Below are positions 51,631-60,926 of a stretch of DNA of 64,000 nt, in pieces. The notes beneath the pieces were generated by a model. The model saw only the letters and a program-made list of their open reading frames with translations, had not been told where the DNA came from and made no database searches. Every line of letters begins with the position of its first letter. Within the stretch, counting starts at the first letter, position 1. This DNA comes from Clostridia bacterium. GTDB taxonomy: Bacteria; Bacillota; Clostridia; Christensenellales; Borkfalkiaceae. The position numbers were made by a program, and so were the translations under genes. The stretch covers positions 1 through 64,000 of the forward strand of contig JAGATP010000015.1 in the NCBI GenBank assembly GCA_017621155.1. Direction: 5' to 3'.

Positions 51631-52556
51631 TTTTTCTCCTTTCCGTCTCTTTCGTAAGCGCGGACAATCTGCATGACGAGCGGATGTCTCACGACGTCCC
51701 GATCGGTCAGCTTGCAGATGCCGATGTCCTTGACGTCGGCAAGCACCCTAACAGCATGGCGCAGTCCGCTCACCCGATCGCCCGGCAAATCCACCTGCGT
51801 GAGATCGCCCGTGACGACCACCTTGCTGCCCTCGCCCATACGGGTTAAAAACATCTTCATCTGCTCTTTGGTGGTATTTTGCGCCTCATCGAGAATGATG
51901 AAGGCGTTGGAAAGCGTTCTGCCCCTCATATAGGCGAGGGGTGCGATTTCAATGACGCCCCGCTCGATGAGCTTTGCGTAGTTTTCGAGCCCGAACAGCT
52001 CCTGAAGGGCGTCGTAAAGGGGTCTCAAATAGGGATCGACCTTGTTTTGGAGATCACCCGGCAAAAAGCCGAGCTTTTCCCCCGCTTCCACAGCGGGACG
52101 GGTGAGAATGATCTTTTCCACCTGCCTCGACTTGAACGCCGCAACCGCCATGCAGACGGCAAGGTAAGTCTTGCCCGTTCCGGCAGGCCCGATGCCGAAG
52201 ACGACGGTATTGTTCTTAATCTCCTCGACGTATTTTTTCTGCCCAACCGTCTTGCACTTGATCTGCTTTCCCTTGGCGGTAATGGCGATCACCCCGCCGA
52301 TGAGCTTGGAAATGTCCTCCGTCTTTCCTTCCCGCGCGAGCTCTAAACAGTAGGCGACGCGGGTCTTGTCCACCGCTTCTCCCTCTTCGATCAGGCATAA
52401 GAGATTTTCCAAAACTCTCGCGCCGAGCTTGACCGCAGACTCCTCGCCCGTCAGCTTGACGGACGCGCCCTCTACGTTTGCGATAAGACTAAGTTCTCTC
52501 GTGACAACGCCTAAATTTTCATCGAGATTTCCCAAAAGCTTTTGCAGGAAATCCAC
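51627..52556 (-). CDS. phoH: PhoH-like ATPase
   Basis: A 309-residue protein from the GTG at 52556. The KH-like N-terminal part is followed by the ATPase with Walker A GIGPAGTGKTYLA (Lys129) and Walker B AFIILDEAQNT. PhoH proteins work with YbeY and Era in rRNA handling. The GTG has no ribosome site. The frame is open up to the yqfD stop (52608), and an ACG codon at 52590-52592 lies eight bases after a perfect GGAGG. Starting there would add 12 residues that align with other PhoH N-termini, so the true start may be ACG or a mutated ATG. Confidence 0.93.
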   Translation of the reverse strand: MDFLQKLLGNLDENLGVVTRELSLIANVEGASVKLTGEESAVKLGARVLENLLCLIEEGEAVDKTRVAYCLELAREGKTEDISKLIGGVIAITAKGKQIKCKTVGQKKYVEEIKNNTVVFGIGPAGTGKTYLAVCMAVAAFKSRQVEKIILTRPAVEAGEKLGFLPGDLQNKVDPYLRPLYDALQELFGLENYAKLIERGVIEIAPLAYMRGRTLSNAFIILDEAQNTTKEQMKMFLTRMGEGSKVVVTGDLTQVDLPGDRVSGLRHAVRVLADVKDIGICKLTDRDVVRHPLVMQIVRAYERDGKEKK

Positions 52557-52607
52557 GTTTTTGGTATCGACCGCTTTGGTAAATGATTGCGTAAGCGCAT
52601 CCTCCGT

Positions 52608-53420
52608 TTAAAAGGTAATGGTATGTATTCTGCGGAAGGTCGCCTCGTACCCTCCGTCGATTTCTCTCATGGTAAGATAATCCCCTTCCGTCAAGAGAAG
52701 AAGCTCCTCCCGCGAGCCGACCGCTCTGCAAAGAAGGGAAACTTTGGCGCAGGGCACGACCTCGCGCCCGTCCGCACCCGTCGGTAAGATAAGAACGTCC
52801 CCTTTTGCAACTTCGTCGCCCACCTTTACCGACGCCGTCCCCGCAAGGACGACGAGCGTTTCGACCGTCCCGTCATAGGCGGCGCAAAGGGGCTCTTTTT
52901 TGACGATTTCCTCCTGAGAACGGCTGCGGATTTCCACCACAAGGCGAAATCCCTCCTTTTTGACGGAAGCAAAGGAGACGGCGGGAAGCTGTAACAGCCT
53001 TGCCGAAAGATAGGCGTTGTCCCCCCTATAAGGTTGAAAGAGGCGCACGCCGTTTTCCGCAAGTATGGTTTCAGCGTAGTCCCGATAGCGCTCTTCCCCC
53101 TTCAGGTCGATGGCAAAGACCATCGGCTGCAACAAAGCCATCGCCAAAAACAAGAGCGCGGCGCCGAGCGCAAAGCCCGTCCGCTTTTTTGCGTGCTCGA
53201 AAAAGAGACTCCAACCTTCCGAGCGCTCTTTTTTCATATTATAACACGAATTTCCCAAAATTGCAAAGGCTTTTCTTTCGTCTTTTCTCTTAATTGAAAA
53301 ATACAGTCTGTTTTTTTCGGACTTTTCCACGTGATAGAGGGAAATTCCCTCCCTTTTCAGCTTGGAAAGGGCGACTTCGGGGGAGAGAGACTGAATGGAA
53401 AGGCGGACGAAAAAGGTCAT
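52608..53420 (-). CDS. yqfD: Sporulation protein YqfD
   Basis: A 270-residue protein of the YqfD/SpoIV-associated family. The soluble N-terminal region (FFVRLSIQSLSPEVALSKLKREGI) is followed by a membrane helix at ~95-115 (GFALGAALLFLAMALLQPMVF) and an extracytoplasmic C-terminal region with VEIRSRSQEEIV and a barrel-like stretch GTASVKVGDEVAKGDVLI. It is normally expressed in the mother cell. The ATG at 53420 overlaps yqfC; the much longer upstream frame is rejected because it lies within yqfC. Confidence 0.88.
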   Translation of the reverse strand: MTFFVRLSIQSLSPEVALSKLKREGISLYHVEKSEKNRLYFSIKRKDERKAFAILGNSCYNMKKERSEGWSLFFEHAKKRTGFALGAALLFLAMALLQPMVFAIDLKGEERYRDYAETILAENGVRLFQPYRGDNAYLSARLLQLPAVSFASVKKEGFRLVVEIRSRSQEEIVKKEPLCAAYDGTVETLVVLAGTASVKVGDEVAKGDVLILPTGADGREVVPCAKVSLLCRAVGSREELLLLTEGDYLTMREIDGGYEATFRRIHTITF

Positions 53421-53680
53421 AAAAAGCACTTCTCCACGCCCGTAATTCTCCCCCTGACCACGAGGTCTTTCCCGTAAAAGCTCTCCAAGGAGAGGCATTC
53501 TCCCACCACGAGGAAACGGCACTTCTTCCCGGCGAGCACTATCCTCGAGGAGGAAAATTCGAGAATTTTCATGACGTTCTGAAAATAAGCGCTCTTCTCG
53601 TCCAGAACCGTATACCGAACGCACCCGGAAAACTCCTCGTCCGTTCCCAATTTTGAGGAAATCAAATCAAATAACCGCAT
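53417..53680 (-). CDS. yqfC: Sporulation protein YqfC
   Basis: An 87-residue YabP/YqfC-type protein. CVRYTVLDEKSAYFQN, KILEFSSSRIVLAGKKCRFL and DLVVRGRITGVEKCFL correspond to the conserved beta-rich core. It is the first gene of the operon. No clear ribosome site is seen before the ATG at 53680. A TTG far upstream would extend it into the preceding terminator, which is unlikely. A partner role with YqfD is expected but poorly defined. Confidence 0.8.
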   Translation of the reverse strand: MRLFDLISSKLGTDEEFSGCVRYTVLDEKSAYFQNVMKILEFSSSRIVLAGKKCRFLVVGECLSLESFYGKDLVVRGRITGVEKCFL

Positions 53681-53736
53681 AAGCCAACTTATCGCTATTT
53701 TATGCGGCAAAGGAAAAACTATGTCCCCTGCGAGAA

Positions 53737-53766
53737 AAATAGCCCGAGCGAGGCTCAAGGCTATTT
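53737..53766 (-). terminator. Terminator of the dehydratase activase operon
   Basis: AAATAGCC (53737-53744, plus strand) pairs with GGCTATTT (53759-53766), with GAGC/GCTC inside; a T5 run follows on the minus strand. It overlaps the region just ahead of yqfC. Confidence 0.85.
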
Positions 53767-53786
53767 CGATCGGAACTCGCCCAAGG

Positions 53787-55070
53787 CTATTTGTCTCGAC
53801 CGACGTTTTCCTTTGCGGTGGCGAGCATCAGCTTGATCCGGTTTTCCTGATTGACCTTGGTTGCGGAAGGGTCGTAATCGACGGCGACGATGTTTTCCCT
53901 CTCGTACATAGACTTCAAGGTACGGATCGTTCCCTTGCCGACGATGTGGTTGGGCAGACAGCCGAACGGCTGTGCGCAGACGATGTTTTCCGTGCCCGTC
54001 TCCGCGAGCGCCGCCATCTCTGCGGGAATGAGCCAGCCTTCCCCCATCTTGACGCCCTGATGAATGACCTTATCGGCGCACTTCCTCAAGTGTTCAAATT
54101 CGTGCAAGGGCTCGAAGCGTCCGTCCTTTTTCACTTCCTTGATGAGCATTCTCTGACGGGACAGAAGGAAGCGATAGACAATCCCGAAGAGCGGGGTTGC
54201 CACCGTCTTCATGCCGTAGAATTTGGCGTCATTCATGACGTTGACCGCACAGTATAAGACGAAGTCCATGAGCGCGGGGACGACGGGCTCTGCCCCCTCC
54301 GACAGGAGAAAGGCTTCCAGCCCGTTGTTTCCGAGCGTGGAGTACTTCACGTAAATTTCCCCGACGATGCCGACCTTCGGCTTCTGTACCTTTTTCGTGG
54401 GAATCCCCTTGAACTTTTCCATGAGGAAGCGGTTGTGCTTTTTTAAGGAAAGATACCCTCCCTTGAGGAAGAGATTGTTGCAATGGTCGATGCACTCCCT
54501 TCTCACCCGATCGGTCTCCCCTTCGTTTTCTTCATAGGGTTTGACCTGATTGTAATAGCTCATGATGCAATCGCCGTAAAAGATGGCGTAGCCAAGGCGA
54601 ATGAGCAGGCGGGCATTCATCTCGATGCCGTTTCCCTTTTCAAGCCCCGCAAAATTGAGCGAGAGAACGGGCACTTGCGGAAATTCCGCTTTTAGCGCCT
54701 TTCGAATGAGGGGGACGTAGTTGGAGGCTCTGCATCCGCCGCCCGACTGAGAGATGAGCACCGCCGTCTTGTCCAAATCGTACTTCCCGCTCTTTAAGGC
54801 ATCGATGTACTGACCGATGACGCAGAGCGCGGGATAGCAAGCGTCGTTGTGGACGTGCTTGAGTCCCTCGTCGATGACCTGCCTCGTCTCGTTATGTAAC
54901 ACATCCACGTGGTAGCCGTCCAATTCGAGAACGGTCTTCATCAGATCGAAGTGCCACGGGAGCATATTGGGGATTAAAATGGTATAATCCCTCTTCATCT
55001 CATGCGTAAATTTCGGATAATCGTCCCGAAAATCGGTGACTACCTTAATCGTTTGCGTAGGATCCTTCAT
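53787..55070 (-). CDS. 2-hydroxyacyl-CoA dehydratase-like protein (C-terminal part of the split activase)
   Basis: A 427-residue protein with HgdB-like features: FTHEMKRDYTILIPNMLPWHF, HNDACYPALCVIGQYIDAL and ISQSGGGCRASNYVPLIRKAL. Cysteines in YPALC and GGGC are candidates for Fe-S ligands. In many Firmicutes this sequence is the C-terminal third of a single ~1400-residue activase-related protein. Here it is a separate gene, starting 26 bp inside the preceding one in another frame, with its own AGGAAAG site. Substrate unknown. Confidence 0.85.
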   Translation of the reverse strand: MKDPTQTIKVVTDFRDDYPKFTHEMKRDYTILIPNMLPWHFDLMKTVLELDGYHVDVLHNETRQVIDEGLKHVHNDACYPALCVIGQYIDALKSGKYDLDKTAVLISQSGGGCRASNYVPLIRKALKAEFPQVPVLSLNFAGLEKGNGIEMNARLLIRLGYAIFYGDCIMSYYNQVKPYEENEGETDRVRRECIDHCNNLFLKGGYLSLKKHNRFLMEKFKGIPTKKVQKPKVGIVGEIYVKYSTLGNNGLEAFLLSEGAEPVVPALMDFVLYCAVNVMNDAKFYGMKTVATPLFGIVYRFLLSRQRMLIKEVKKDGRFEPLHEFEHLRKCADKVIHQGVKMGEGWLIPAEMAALAETGTENIVCAQPFGCLPNHIVGKGTIRTLKSMYERENIVAVDYDPSATKVNQENRIKLMLATAKENVGRDK

Positions 55071-58005
55071 GTTCTTTCCTCGACTTTTGTTCTTCTATCG
55101 CCGCGAGCATACTTCTCAAGCGAATTTTCACGACGCCCAGATTGTTGATTTCGTCAATCTTGAGCTGTGTATACAGTTTTCCCCGTTTGGTGAGAATAGA
55201 GTTGACTTCGTCCGTCGTCACCGCGTCGATGCCGCACCCGAAGGAGACGAGCTGAACGAGGTTCATGTTCTCGTTTCGCGAGACGTACTCCGCCGCACGA
55301 TACAGCCTCGCGTGGTACGTCCACTGGTTGAGGACGTTGACGTTGACGTCGGAAGCGCGCTCGAAAATGCTGTCCTCGGAGAGGACGGCAAAGCCCAGAG
55401 AAACCAGGAGCTTATTGATTCCGTGGTTGATTTCGGGATCGACGTGGTAAGGTCTTCCCGCCAACACGACGATGGGCAGGGAATCCCTCGTCGCCTTATA
55501 GATGATCTCCGCCGCCTTTTCCGCAACGTCCGCATGGAAGGCGCGAAGCGCCGCCCAACCCGCATCCAAACCCTTTTTGAGGAGGCGAGTGGGAATTTTA
55601 TACTTCGCAAGCGCCTTCTTCAGCGTCTTCACGGTTGCACGCGGGGCGTTGAGATCGAGATAGGGCGCGATGAAATTCTGTTCGTTCAGACGCTCGTTGT
55701 TCGCCCTTAACAGTTCGGGATAATAGGCGACGACGGGGCAATTGTAGTGGTTGGTCGAATCGTGCTCGTCAAGATTGTAGCTCTCGCAGGGGTAAAAGAT
55801 GAAGTCCGCCCCCCGATCGAGAAGGCTCTCGATGTGCCCGTGCATGAGCTTTGCGGGATAGCAGGCGGTGTCCGAAGCCACGGTGTGCTGTCCCTTGAAG
55901 TAAAGCTCTCTCGAAGATCGTTCGGAAAGGACGATTGTAAAGCCGAGCGTCTCGAAGAACGCCGACCAGAAGGGAAGCTGTTCGACCATGACGAGCTGAA
56001 CGGGAAGCCCGACCTTTCCCCGCTTTCCCTGCGTACCCTTGCCGCACTCCATGAGCTTGGCGTACTTATAGGCGTACAGATCGAGCTCGGAGGATTTGAG
56101 CTTGAGTCCCGCACCCCGCTCGCACTTGTTGCCGGAAATGTACTTTCTGCCGTCCGCAAAGGACAAGATATTGAGGTTGCAGTGGGAAGTACAGCCCTTG
56201 CAGTTGGTGGAAACGGAGGTATAGGAGAAGCGATCGAGCTCGACGGAAGAGGCAAGCGTGCTGATGGGAACGTCCGCGCTCTGCGCCTGCATGGCGTAAA
56301 ACGCCGCGCCGAACGCGCCCATGAGCCCCGCGATGGCGGGACGAACGACCTCTTTCCCCGTCTCCTTTTCAAAGGAACGGAGCACGGCGTCGTTCATGAA
56401 CGTCCCCCCCTGCACGACGATGTGCTTGCCGAGCTCGTCGGGGGTCTTTGCGCGAATGACCTTGTAAATGGCATTCTTGACGATGGAGGAGGAAAGCCCC
56501 GCGGAAATATCCTCGACGGTCGCCCCTTCCTTTTGCGCCTGTTTGACCGAGCTGTTCATAAAGACGGTACAGCGCGAGCCGAGCTCGACGGGCTTTTTGG
56601 CAAACAGCCCGAGCTTGGCAAAGTCCGCAACGTCCATATTCATCGCCTTGGCAAAGGTCTGAATGAACGAGCCGCATCCCGAGGAACACGCCTCGTTGAG
56701 CATGATCGAATCGATCGCGTTGTTCCTCACTTTAAAGCATTTGATGTCCTGCCCGCCGATGTCGATGATGAAGTCCACCTCGGGGTTGAAGTAGAGCGCG
56801 GCTTTGAAGTGTGCCACCGTCTCCACGATGCCGAAATCCACCTTCAGAGCGGCTTTGATGAGGTCTTCGCCGTACCCGGTCACCGCCGCCGCCCTGATGA
56901 CGATGCGGTTTCCCATGAGCCAATACATCTCTTTCAAACGGTTGACGATGATCTCTAAGGGCTGACCGTTGTTGCTCTGATAATGGGAATAGAGCACCTT
57001 GCAATCGGGCGTGATTAAGATGAGCTTGGTCGTCGTCGACCCGCTGTCGATTCCGAGATAAGCGTCCCCCTTATATTGATGAATGTCCTCGAACTCGAGA
57101 TCGTTTCTCTTATGCCGTTCGATGAATTTGTCGTACTCCTCCTGCGAGGAAAAGAGAGGCTCGCCGTAGACGATGTCGTCGGCGGAGGAAGCCTGATCGA
57201 GCTTGGAAATCACCTCGTCGAGGGTAATTTCGTCGGAATTTTTCGCATACAGCGCCGCACCGATGGAGACGAAGCAGAGCGCGTTGTCGGGAAACACCGC
57301 GTTCTCCTCGGAGAGGCGGAGCGTCTTGGCAAACGCCTTCTGCAACGCCTTGAAAAAGTAGAGCGGCCCGCCCAAAAAGAGCACCTTGCCCTGAATGCGC
57401 CTGCCCTGTGCGAGTCCCGAAACCGTCTGATCGACGACCGCCTGAAAGATGGAGGCGGCGATGTCCTCCTTTTTCGCGCCCTGATTGATGAGGGGCTGAA
57501 TGTCGGACTTGGCAAAGACGCCGCAGCGGGAAGCGATGGGATAGACCTTTTCCGCCCTTAAGGCGAGGGCGTCCAATTCGGTGACGGAGACGTCCAAAAG
57601 GGTCGCCATCTGATCGATAAACGCGCCCGTTCCGCCCGCGCAGCTGCCGTTCATGCGCTGTTCGGTGCCGCCCGTCACGAAGATGATTTTTGCGTCCTCT
57701 CCGCCCAGCTCCACCGCCGCGTCGGCGTCGGGATAGTACTTTCGGATGGCGACGAAAGACGCCTGCACTTCCTGCACGAAGGGAAGCCCGCCCCTTTGCG
57801 CAAGGCCCAGCCCCGCCGAGCCCGTCACGCTGACGCGAAACGTCCCGTCGTATTGATGATAGATTTTTTTCAGCTGCGCAAGCACGCACTCCTTGACTTT
57901 TGCGTAGTGCCGTTCGTAGCTCGTATATAATAGTTCGCCGTCCTCTTCCGCAATGGTCAATTTGACCGTGGTAGAACCGACGTCGATGCCGAGGAGCTTT
58001 GCCAT
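55045..58005 (-). CDS. Acyl-CoA dehydratase activase-related ATPase (two BadF domains)
   Basis: A 986-residue protein. Two ASKHA/BadF-type ATPase domains lie in tandem: MAKLLGIDVGSTTVKLTI (1-~270) and YLGIDSGSTTTKLILITPD (~315-580). Each has a conserved Cys-Gly motif for a bridging Fe-S cluster (NGSCAGGTGAFIDQM and NEACSSGCGSFIQTF). The C-terminal ~350 residues carry the DUF2229-like region. Such activases drive ATP-dependent electron transfer to 2-hydroxyacyl-CoA dehydratases. No classical dehydratase A/B pair is present, so the target is unknown. Promoter at 58039-58067. Confidence 0.92.
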   Translation of the reverse strand: MAKLLGIDVGSTTVKLTIAEEDGELLYTSYERHYAKVKECVLAQLKKIYHQYDGTFRVSVTGSAGLGLAQRGGLPFVQEVQASFVAIRKYYPDADAAVELGGEDAKIIFVTGGTEQRMNGSCAGGTGAFIDQMATLLDVSVTELDALALRAEKVYPIASRCGVFAKSDIQPLINQGAKKEDIAASIFQAVVDQTVSGLAQGRRIQGKVLFLGGPLYFFKALQKAFAKTLRLSEENAVFPDNALCFVSIGAALYAKNSDEITLDEVISKLDQASSADDIVYGEPLFSSQEEYDKFIERHKRNDLEFEDIHQYKGDAYLGIDSGSTTTKLILITPDCKVLYSHYQSNNGQPLEIIVNRLKEMYWLMGNRIVIRAAAVTGYGEDLIKAALKVDFGIVETVAHFKAALYFNPEVDFIIDIGGQDIKCFKVRNNAIDSIMLNEACSSGCGSFIQTFAKAMNMDVADFAKLGLFAKKPVELGSRCTVFMNSSVKQAQKEGATVEDISAGLSSSIVKNAIYKVIRAKTPDELGKHIVVQGGTFMNDAVLRSFEKETGKEVVRPAIAGLMGAFGAAFYAMQAQSADVPISTLASSVELDRFSYTSVSTNCKGCTSHCNLNILSFADGRKYISGNKCERGAGLKLKSSELDLYAYKYAKLMECGKGTQGKRGKVGLPVQLVMVEQLPFWSAFFETLGFTIVLSERSSRELYFKGQHTVASDTACYPAKLMHGHIESLLDRGADFIFYPCESYNLDEHDSTNHYNCPVVAYYPELLRANNERLNEQNFIAPYLDLNAPRATVKTLKKALAKYKIPTRLLKKGLDAGWAALRAFHADVAEKAAEIIYKATRDSLPIVVLAGRPYHVDPEINHGINKLLVSLGFAVLSEDSIFERASDVNVNVLNQWTYHARLYRAAEYVSRNENMNLVQLVSFGCGIDAVTTDEVNSILTKRGKLYTQLKIDEINNLGVVKIRLRSMLAAIEEQKSRKEHEGSYAND

Positions 58006-58038
58006 GGTATCCTCCCGATTTTAAATTTTTCCGAATTT

Positions 58039-58067
58039 ATTATAGCATACAATTTCGCAAAAGACAA
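58039..58067 (-). promoter_or_regulatory. Promoter of the activase operon
   Basis: TTGTCT (58062-58067), 17-bp spacer, TATAAT (58039-58044), then GGGAGGATACC before the ATG. Confidence 0.75.
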
Positions 58068-58128
58068 GGGTGCAAAAAACGTTTTTTGTAAAAAATGAGG
58101 AAATTCCTCCCTCCCTTTCCCGATTTTA

Positions 58129-58157
58129 TCATAAAAGAGTCACCGTTTCCATACAAT
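58129..58157 (+). promoter_or_regulatory. Sigma-E-type promoter of spoIIID
   Basis: CATACAAT (58150-58157) is a perfect sigma-E -10 element. TCATAAA (58129-58135) lies 14 bp upstream and shares the ATA core of the -35 consensus. Confidence 0.75.
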
Positions 58158-58187
58158 AGAATAAATTCTGTCAGGGGGCTTGCGACT

Positions 58188-58460
58188 TTGTGGGAAACCA
58201 TCGTCGAACGAGTGAAAAAAGAAGGTAATTATATCATAGAAAAAGGCTGCACCGTCCGCGCCTGCGCCAAGGAGTTTTGCACCAGCAAATCCACCGTCCA
58301 CAAGGACGTAACCGAGCGGCTGAGATCGATCGATTCCGAGCTCTTTCAAAAGGTGCAGGCCGTGCTCAAAAAGAACCTCTCCGAACGCCACATTCGGGGA
58401 GGCAACGCCACGAGGCAAAAATACCTTCTCTTGAAGCAAAAAAGGGAAAACGCAGGCTAA
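58188..58460 (+). CDS. spoIIID: Stage III sporulation regulator SpoIIID
   Basis: A 90-residue SpoIIID. ETIVERVKKEGNYIIEKGCT, VRACAKEFCTSKSTVHKDVTERL and RHIRGGNATRQKYLLLK match the family closely. It tunes mother-cell genes of the sigma-E and sigma-K stages. A TTG at 58188, nine bases after AGGGGG, is the likely start and gives a length near that of B. subtilis (93). A longer frame from 58095 would run through the promoter. The stop codon lies in the loop of the terminator hairpin. Confidence 0.94.
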   Translation: MWETIVERVKKEGNYIIEKGCTVRACAKEFCTSKSTVHKDVTERLRSIDSELFQKVQAVLKKNLSERHIRGGNATRQKYLLLKQKRENAG

Positions 58461-58468
58461 CCTGCGTT
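58449..58468 (+). terminator. Terminator of spoIIID
   Basis: AACGCAGG/CCTGCGTT with loop CTAA containing the stop codon, followed by TTCTTAATTT. Confidence 0.8.
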
Positions 58469-58525
58469 TTCTTAATTTCTGAGCTTTTCGTTTTTTGCCC
58501 GAAAAAAGCTTCTTCGCCTTGAGGC

Positions 58526-60895
58526 TTACTCCGCATTAAAATGAATGGTCGCATTCGTGAGCGGCGAATTTCCTTCATAGATAGAGATTTTATTCCACTC
58601 CTCCTCCGTTCCGCGATAATATACGTCCGTCAAGCTATTGCAATTTTTAAATGCCCTCGTATCAATGGTTTTTACACCTTTGCCAATTACCACACTTGTC
58701 AAGCCGGTGCAATCACAAAACGCATCAATTCCAATGCTTGTCACGCTGTCCGGGATCACCATGTTCGTCAAACCGCCACAATTACGGAACGAAGCAATTC
58801 CAACGTACGTCACGCCATTTCCGATTGTCACGTTCATCAAACTACTGCAATTCTCGAACACATAAGCGTTAATGCCCTTCACACTGCCGGGAATGGTTAT
58901 GCTCGTCAAGGCACTGCAATCACCGAATACACCGCCCCACATAATTGTCACGCCGTTAGGAATCGTGACGCTCGTCAAACTACTGCAACCGCGGAACACG
59001 TCCCATCCCATACTCGTCACGCTGTCCGGAATCGCCACACTTGTCAAACTGCTGCAATTTTCGAACGTAGAACCGCCTATGCTCGTGACCCCCTCGGGGA
59101 TCACCATACTCGTCAAACTGCTGCAATTACAGAACGCATAACCGCCTATGCTCGTCACGCTATCGGGAATATCCACGCTCGCTAAGGCACTACAATCTTG
59201 AAACACAGAACCTCCTATGCTTGTCACGCTGTTAGGAATAGCCACGCTTTTCAATCCGCTGCAACCACGGAACACACAATCTCCCGTACTCGTCAAGCTA
59301 TCGGGAATTGTCACACTCGTCAAGCCACTACAACCGGAGAATGCTTCATATCCAAGAAATATTACGCCGTTGCCGATCGTCACACTCATCAAACCGCTGC
59401 AACCGCGAAACGCACCGGCTCCAATGCTCGACACGCTATCGGAAATGACCAAATTCGTCAAACCGCTGCAATTCTCAAACGCAGAATCTTTAATGCTCGT
59501 CACGCTGTCCGGGATCACCAACGCTCCCTTCACCCCCCTGCACTCACGGAAAGCATACATTCCAATGTTTGTCACGCTATTGCCGATCGTCACGTTTTTC
59601 AAACCGCTGCAATAGTCAAATGCAAATTCTCCGATGCTTGTCACGCCATTGCCGATTACCAAGCTCGTCAAACCACTACAATCGGAAAACGCCAAATCTC
59701 TGATGCTCGTCACGCTATCTGGAATAATCAACTCCCCCTTCAAGCCCCAGCACCCACGAAACGCCCACTCTCCAATGCTTGTTACGCTGTCGGGAAGTAC
59801 CAAACTCCTCAAACCGGAACATTGATAAAATGCAGAATGTCCAATGCTTGTCACGTTTTTACCGATCGTCAAATTTATCAAGCCGCTACAACCGGAGAAA
59901 GCAGAATTTCCGATACGCTTCACGCCATTGCCGATTGTCAAATTTGTCAACCCGCTGCACCAAGGAAATGCAAAATCACCAATCCTCATCACGCTGTCCG
60001 GAATCTCCAACTCGCCCGTCAGGTTGCACCAAGAGAATGCACCCTGTCCTATATCTTTTACGCTCTTTCCGATCGTGACCTTTGTCAAACTGTTGCAACC
60101 GGAGAATGCATTATCTCCGATATTTGTCACGCTATCGGGAATGTCCACGCGCGCCAAGCTTTCACAATTATAGAAAGCCGAATTTTCTATGCTTGTCACG
60201 CTATCGGGAATTGCCACGCTCGTCAAGGCACTACAATCTCGGAACGCAGCCGTTTGAATGCATGTTATACTATTCGGAATCACCACACTTTTCAATTGCC
60301 AGCATCTACTAAACGAGTGCCTTCCAATTATCTTTACAGGCAAGCCCTGATAAATCGAGGGAATGATTACTTCTGCCGCCGATGTCATACAGAGCGTCAC
60401 GCTGTAATAAGTATTATCCTCGCTCAACGTAAAAACAAGTCCATCAGTGGCAGTACCCAGCGCGAGAATTTCTTTCTGTTCGACCAACACCGCTTTGCAG
60501 ACGGAGCAATGCTTTCCCTCTGTCAAGCCCGTAGTCGTTTCCGTCGGCTCTACGGCAGGATCGATCACCTCGGTATGTCCCGTTGCCTCAATCTTCTTAA
60601 ACGTAGTGTAGTCACAGCGAGAGCATGCTTCGTATGCTTCATATCCCGTCTCGGTACAAGTCGGCTCTTTCGCCTCATAAGAGACGAGATCGTGCCCAAG
60701 TGCCTCAATTGTTTCCGTATAGCTGTCGCCACACGAATCGCAAAAATACGTTATTTCCCCCGCTTCCGTACACGTCGCTTCCTTTGTGACGGAAGAGGTG
60801 TAGCGATGTTCATGCGAACAGGCGGTAAGGCTTGCCGTCAGGCTAAGCAGGCAGATGGCCGAAAAAATCGACAAGAACGCCTTTTTTTGCTTCAT
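58526..60895 (-). CDS. BspA-like leucine-rich-repeat lipoprotein
   Basis: A 789-residue surface protein. The lipobox LTAC gives Cys26. Residues ~27-145 hold three related Cys-x2-Cys modules (ATCTEAGEITYFCDSCG, PTCTETGYEAYEACSRCD, KHCSVCK) that may bind zinc. From ~155 to ~770 come about 26 LRR_5/BspA-type repeats of 23 residues (pattern IPDSVTSIGxxAFxxCSxLTSV), then a short cap (DVYYRGTEEEWNKI). Such proteins mediate adhesion in gut bacteria and parasites. Repeats are so alike at DNA level that recombination could change their number. Confidence 0.94.
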   Translation of the reverse strand: MKQKKAFLSIFSAICLLSLTASLTACSHEHRYTSSVTKEATCTEAGEITYFCDSCGDSYTETIEALGHDLVSYEAKEPTCTETGYEAYEACSRCDYTTFKKIEATGHTEVIDPAVEPTETTTGLTEGKHCSVCKAVLVEQKEILALGTATDGLVFTLSEDNTYYSVTLCMTSAAEVIIPSIYQGLPVKIIGRHSFSRCWQLKSVVIPNSITCIQTAAFRDCSALTSVAIPDSVTSIENSAFYNCESLARVDIPDSVTNIGDNAFSGCNSLTKVTIGKSVKDIGQGAFSWCNLTGELEIPDSVMRIGDFAFPWCSGLTNLTIGNGVKRIGNSAFSGCSGLINLTIGKNVTSIGHSAFYQCSGLRSLVLPDSVTSIGEWAFRGCWGLKGELIIPDSVTSIRDLAFSDCSGLTSLVIGNGVTSIGEFAFDYCSGLKNVTIGNSVTNIGMYAFRECRGVKGALVIPDSVTSIKDSAFENCSGLTNLVISDSVSSIGAGAFRGCSGLMSVTIGNGVIFLGYEAFSGCSGLTSVTIPDSLTSTGDCVFRGCSGLKSVAIPNSVTSIGGSVFQDCSALASVDIPDSVTSIGGYAFCNCSSLTSMVIPEGVTSIGGSTFENCSSLTSVAIPDSVTSMGWDVFRGCSSLTSVTIPNGVTIMWGGVFGDCSALTSITIPGSVKGINAYVFENCSSLMNVTIGNGVTYVGIASFRNCGGLTNMVIPDSVTSIGIDAFCDCTGLTSVVIGKGVKTIDTRAFKNCNSLTDVYYRGTEEEWNKISIYEGNSPLTNATIHFNAE

Positions 60896-60926
60896 CGTAA
60901 AATTTCTCCTATTGTTATCTTTTTAT

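Noticed and set aside
52519..52731. A 70-codon frame spanning the yqfD/phoH junction
   Set aside because: It overlaps both genes in a third frame and has no family features.
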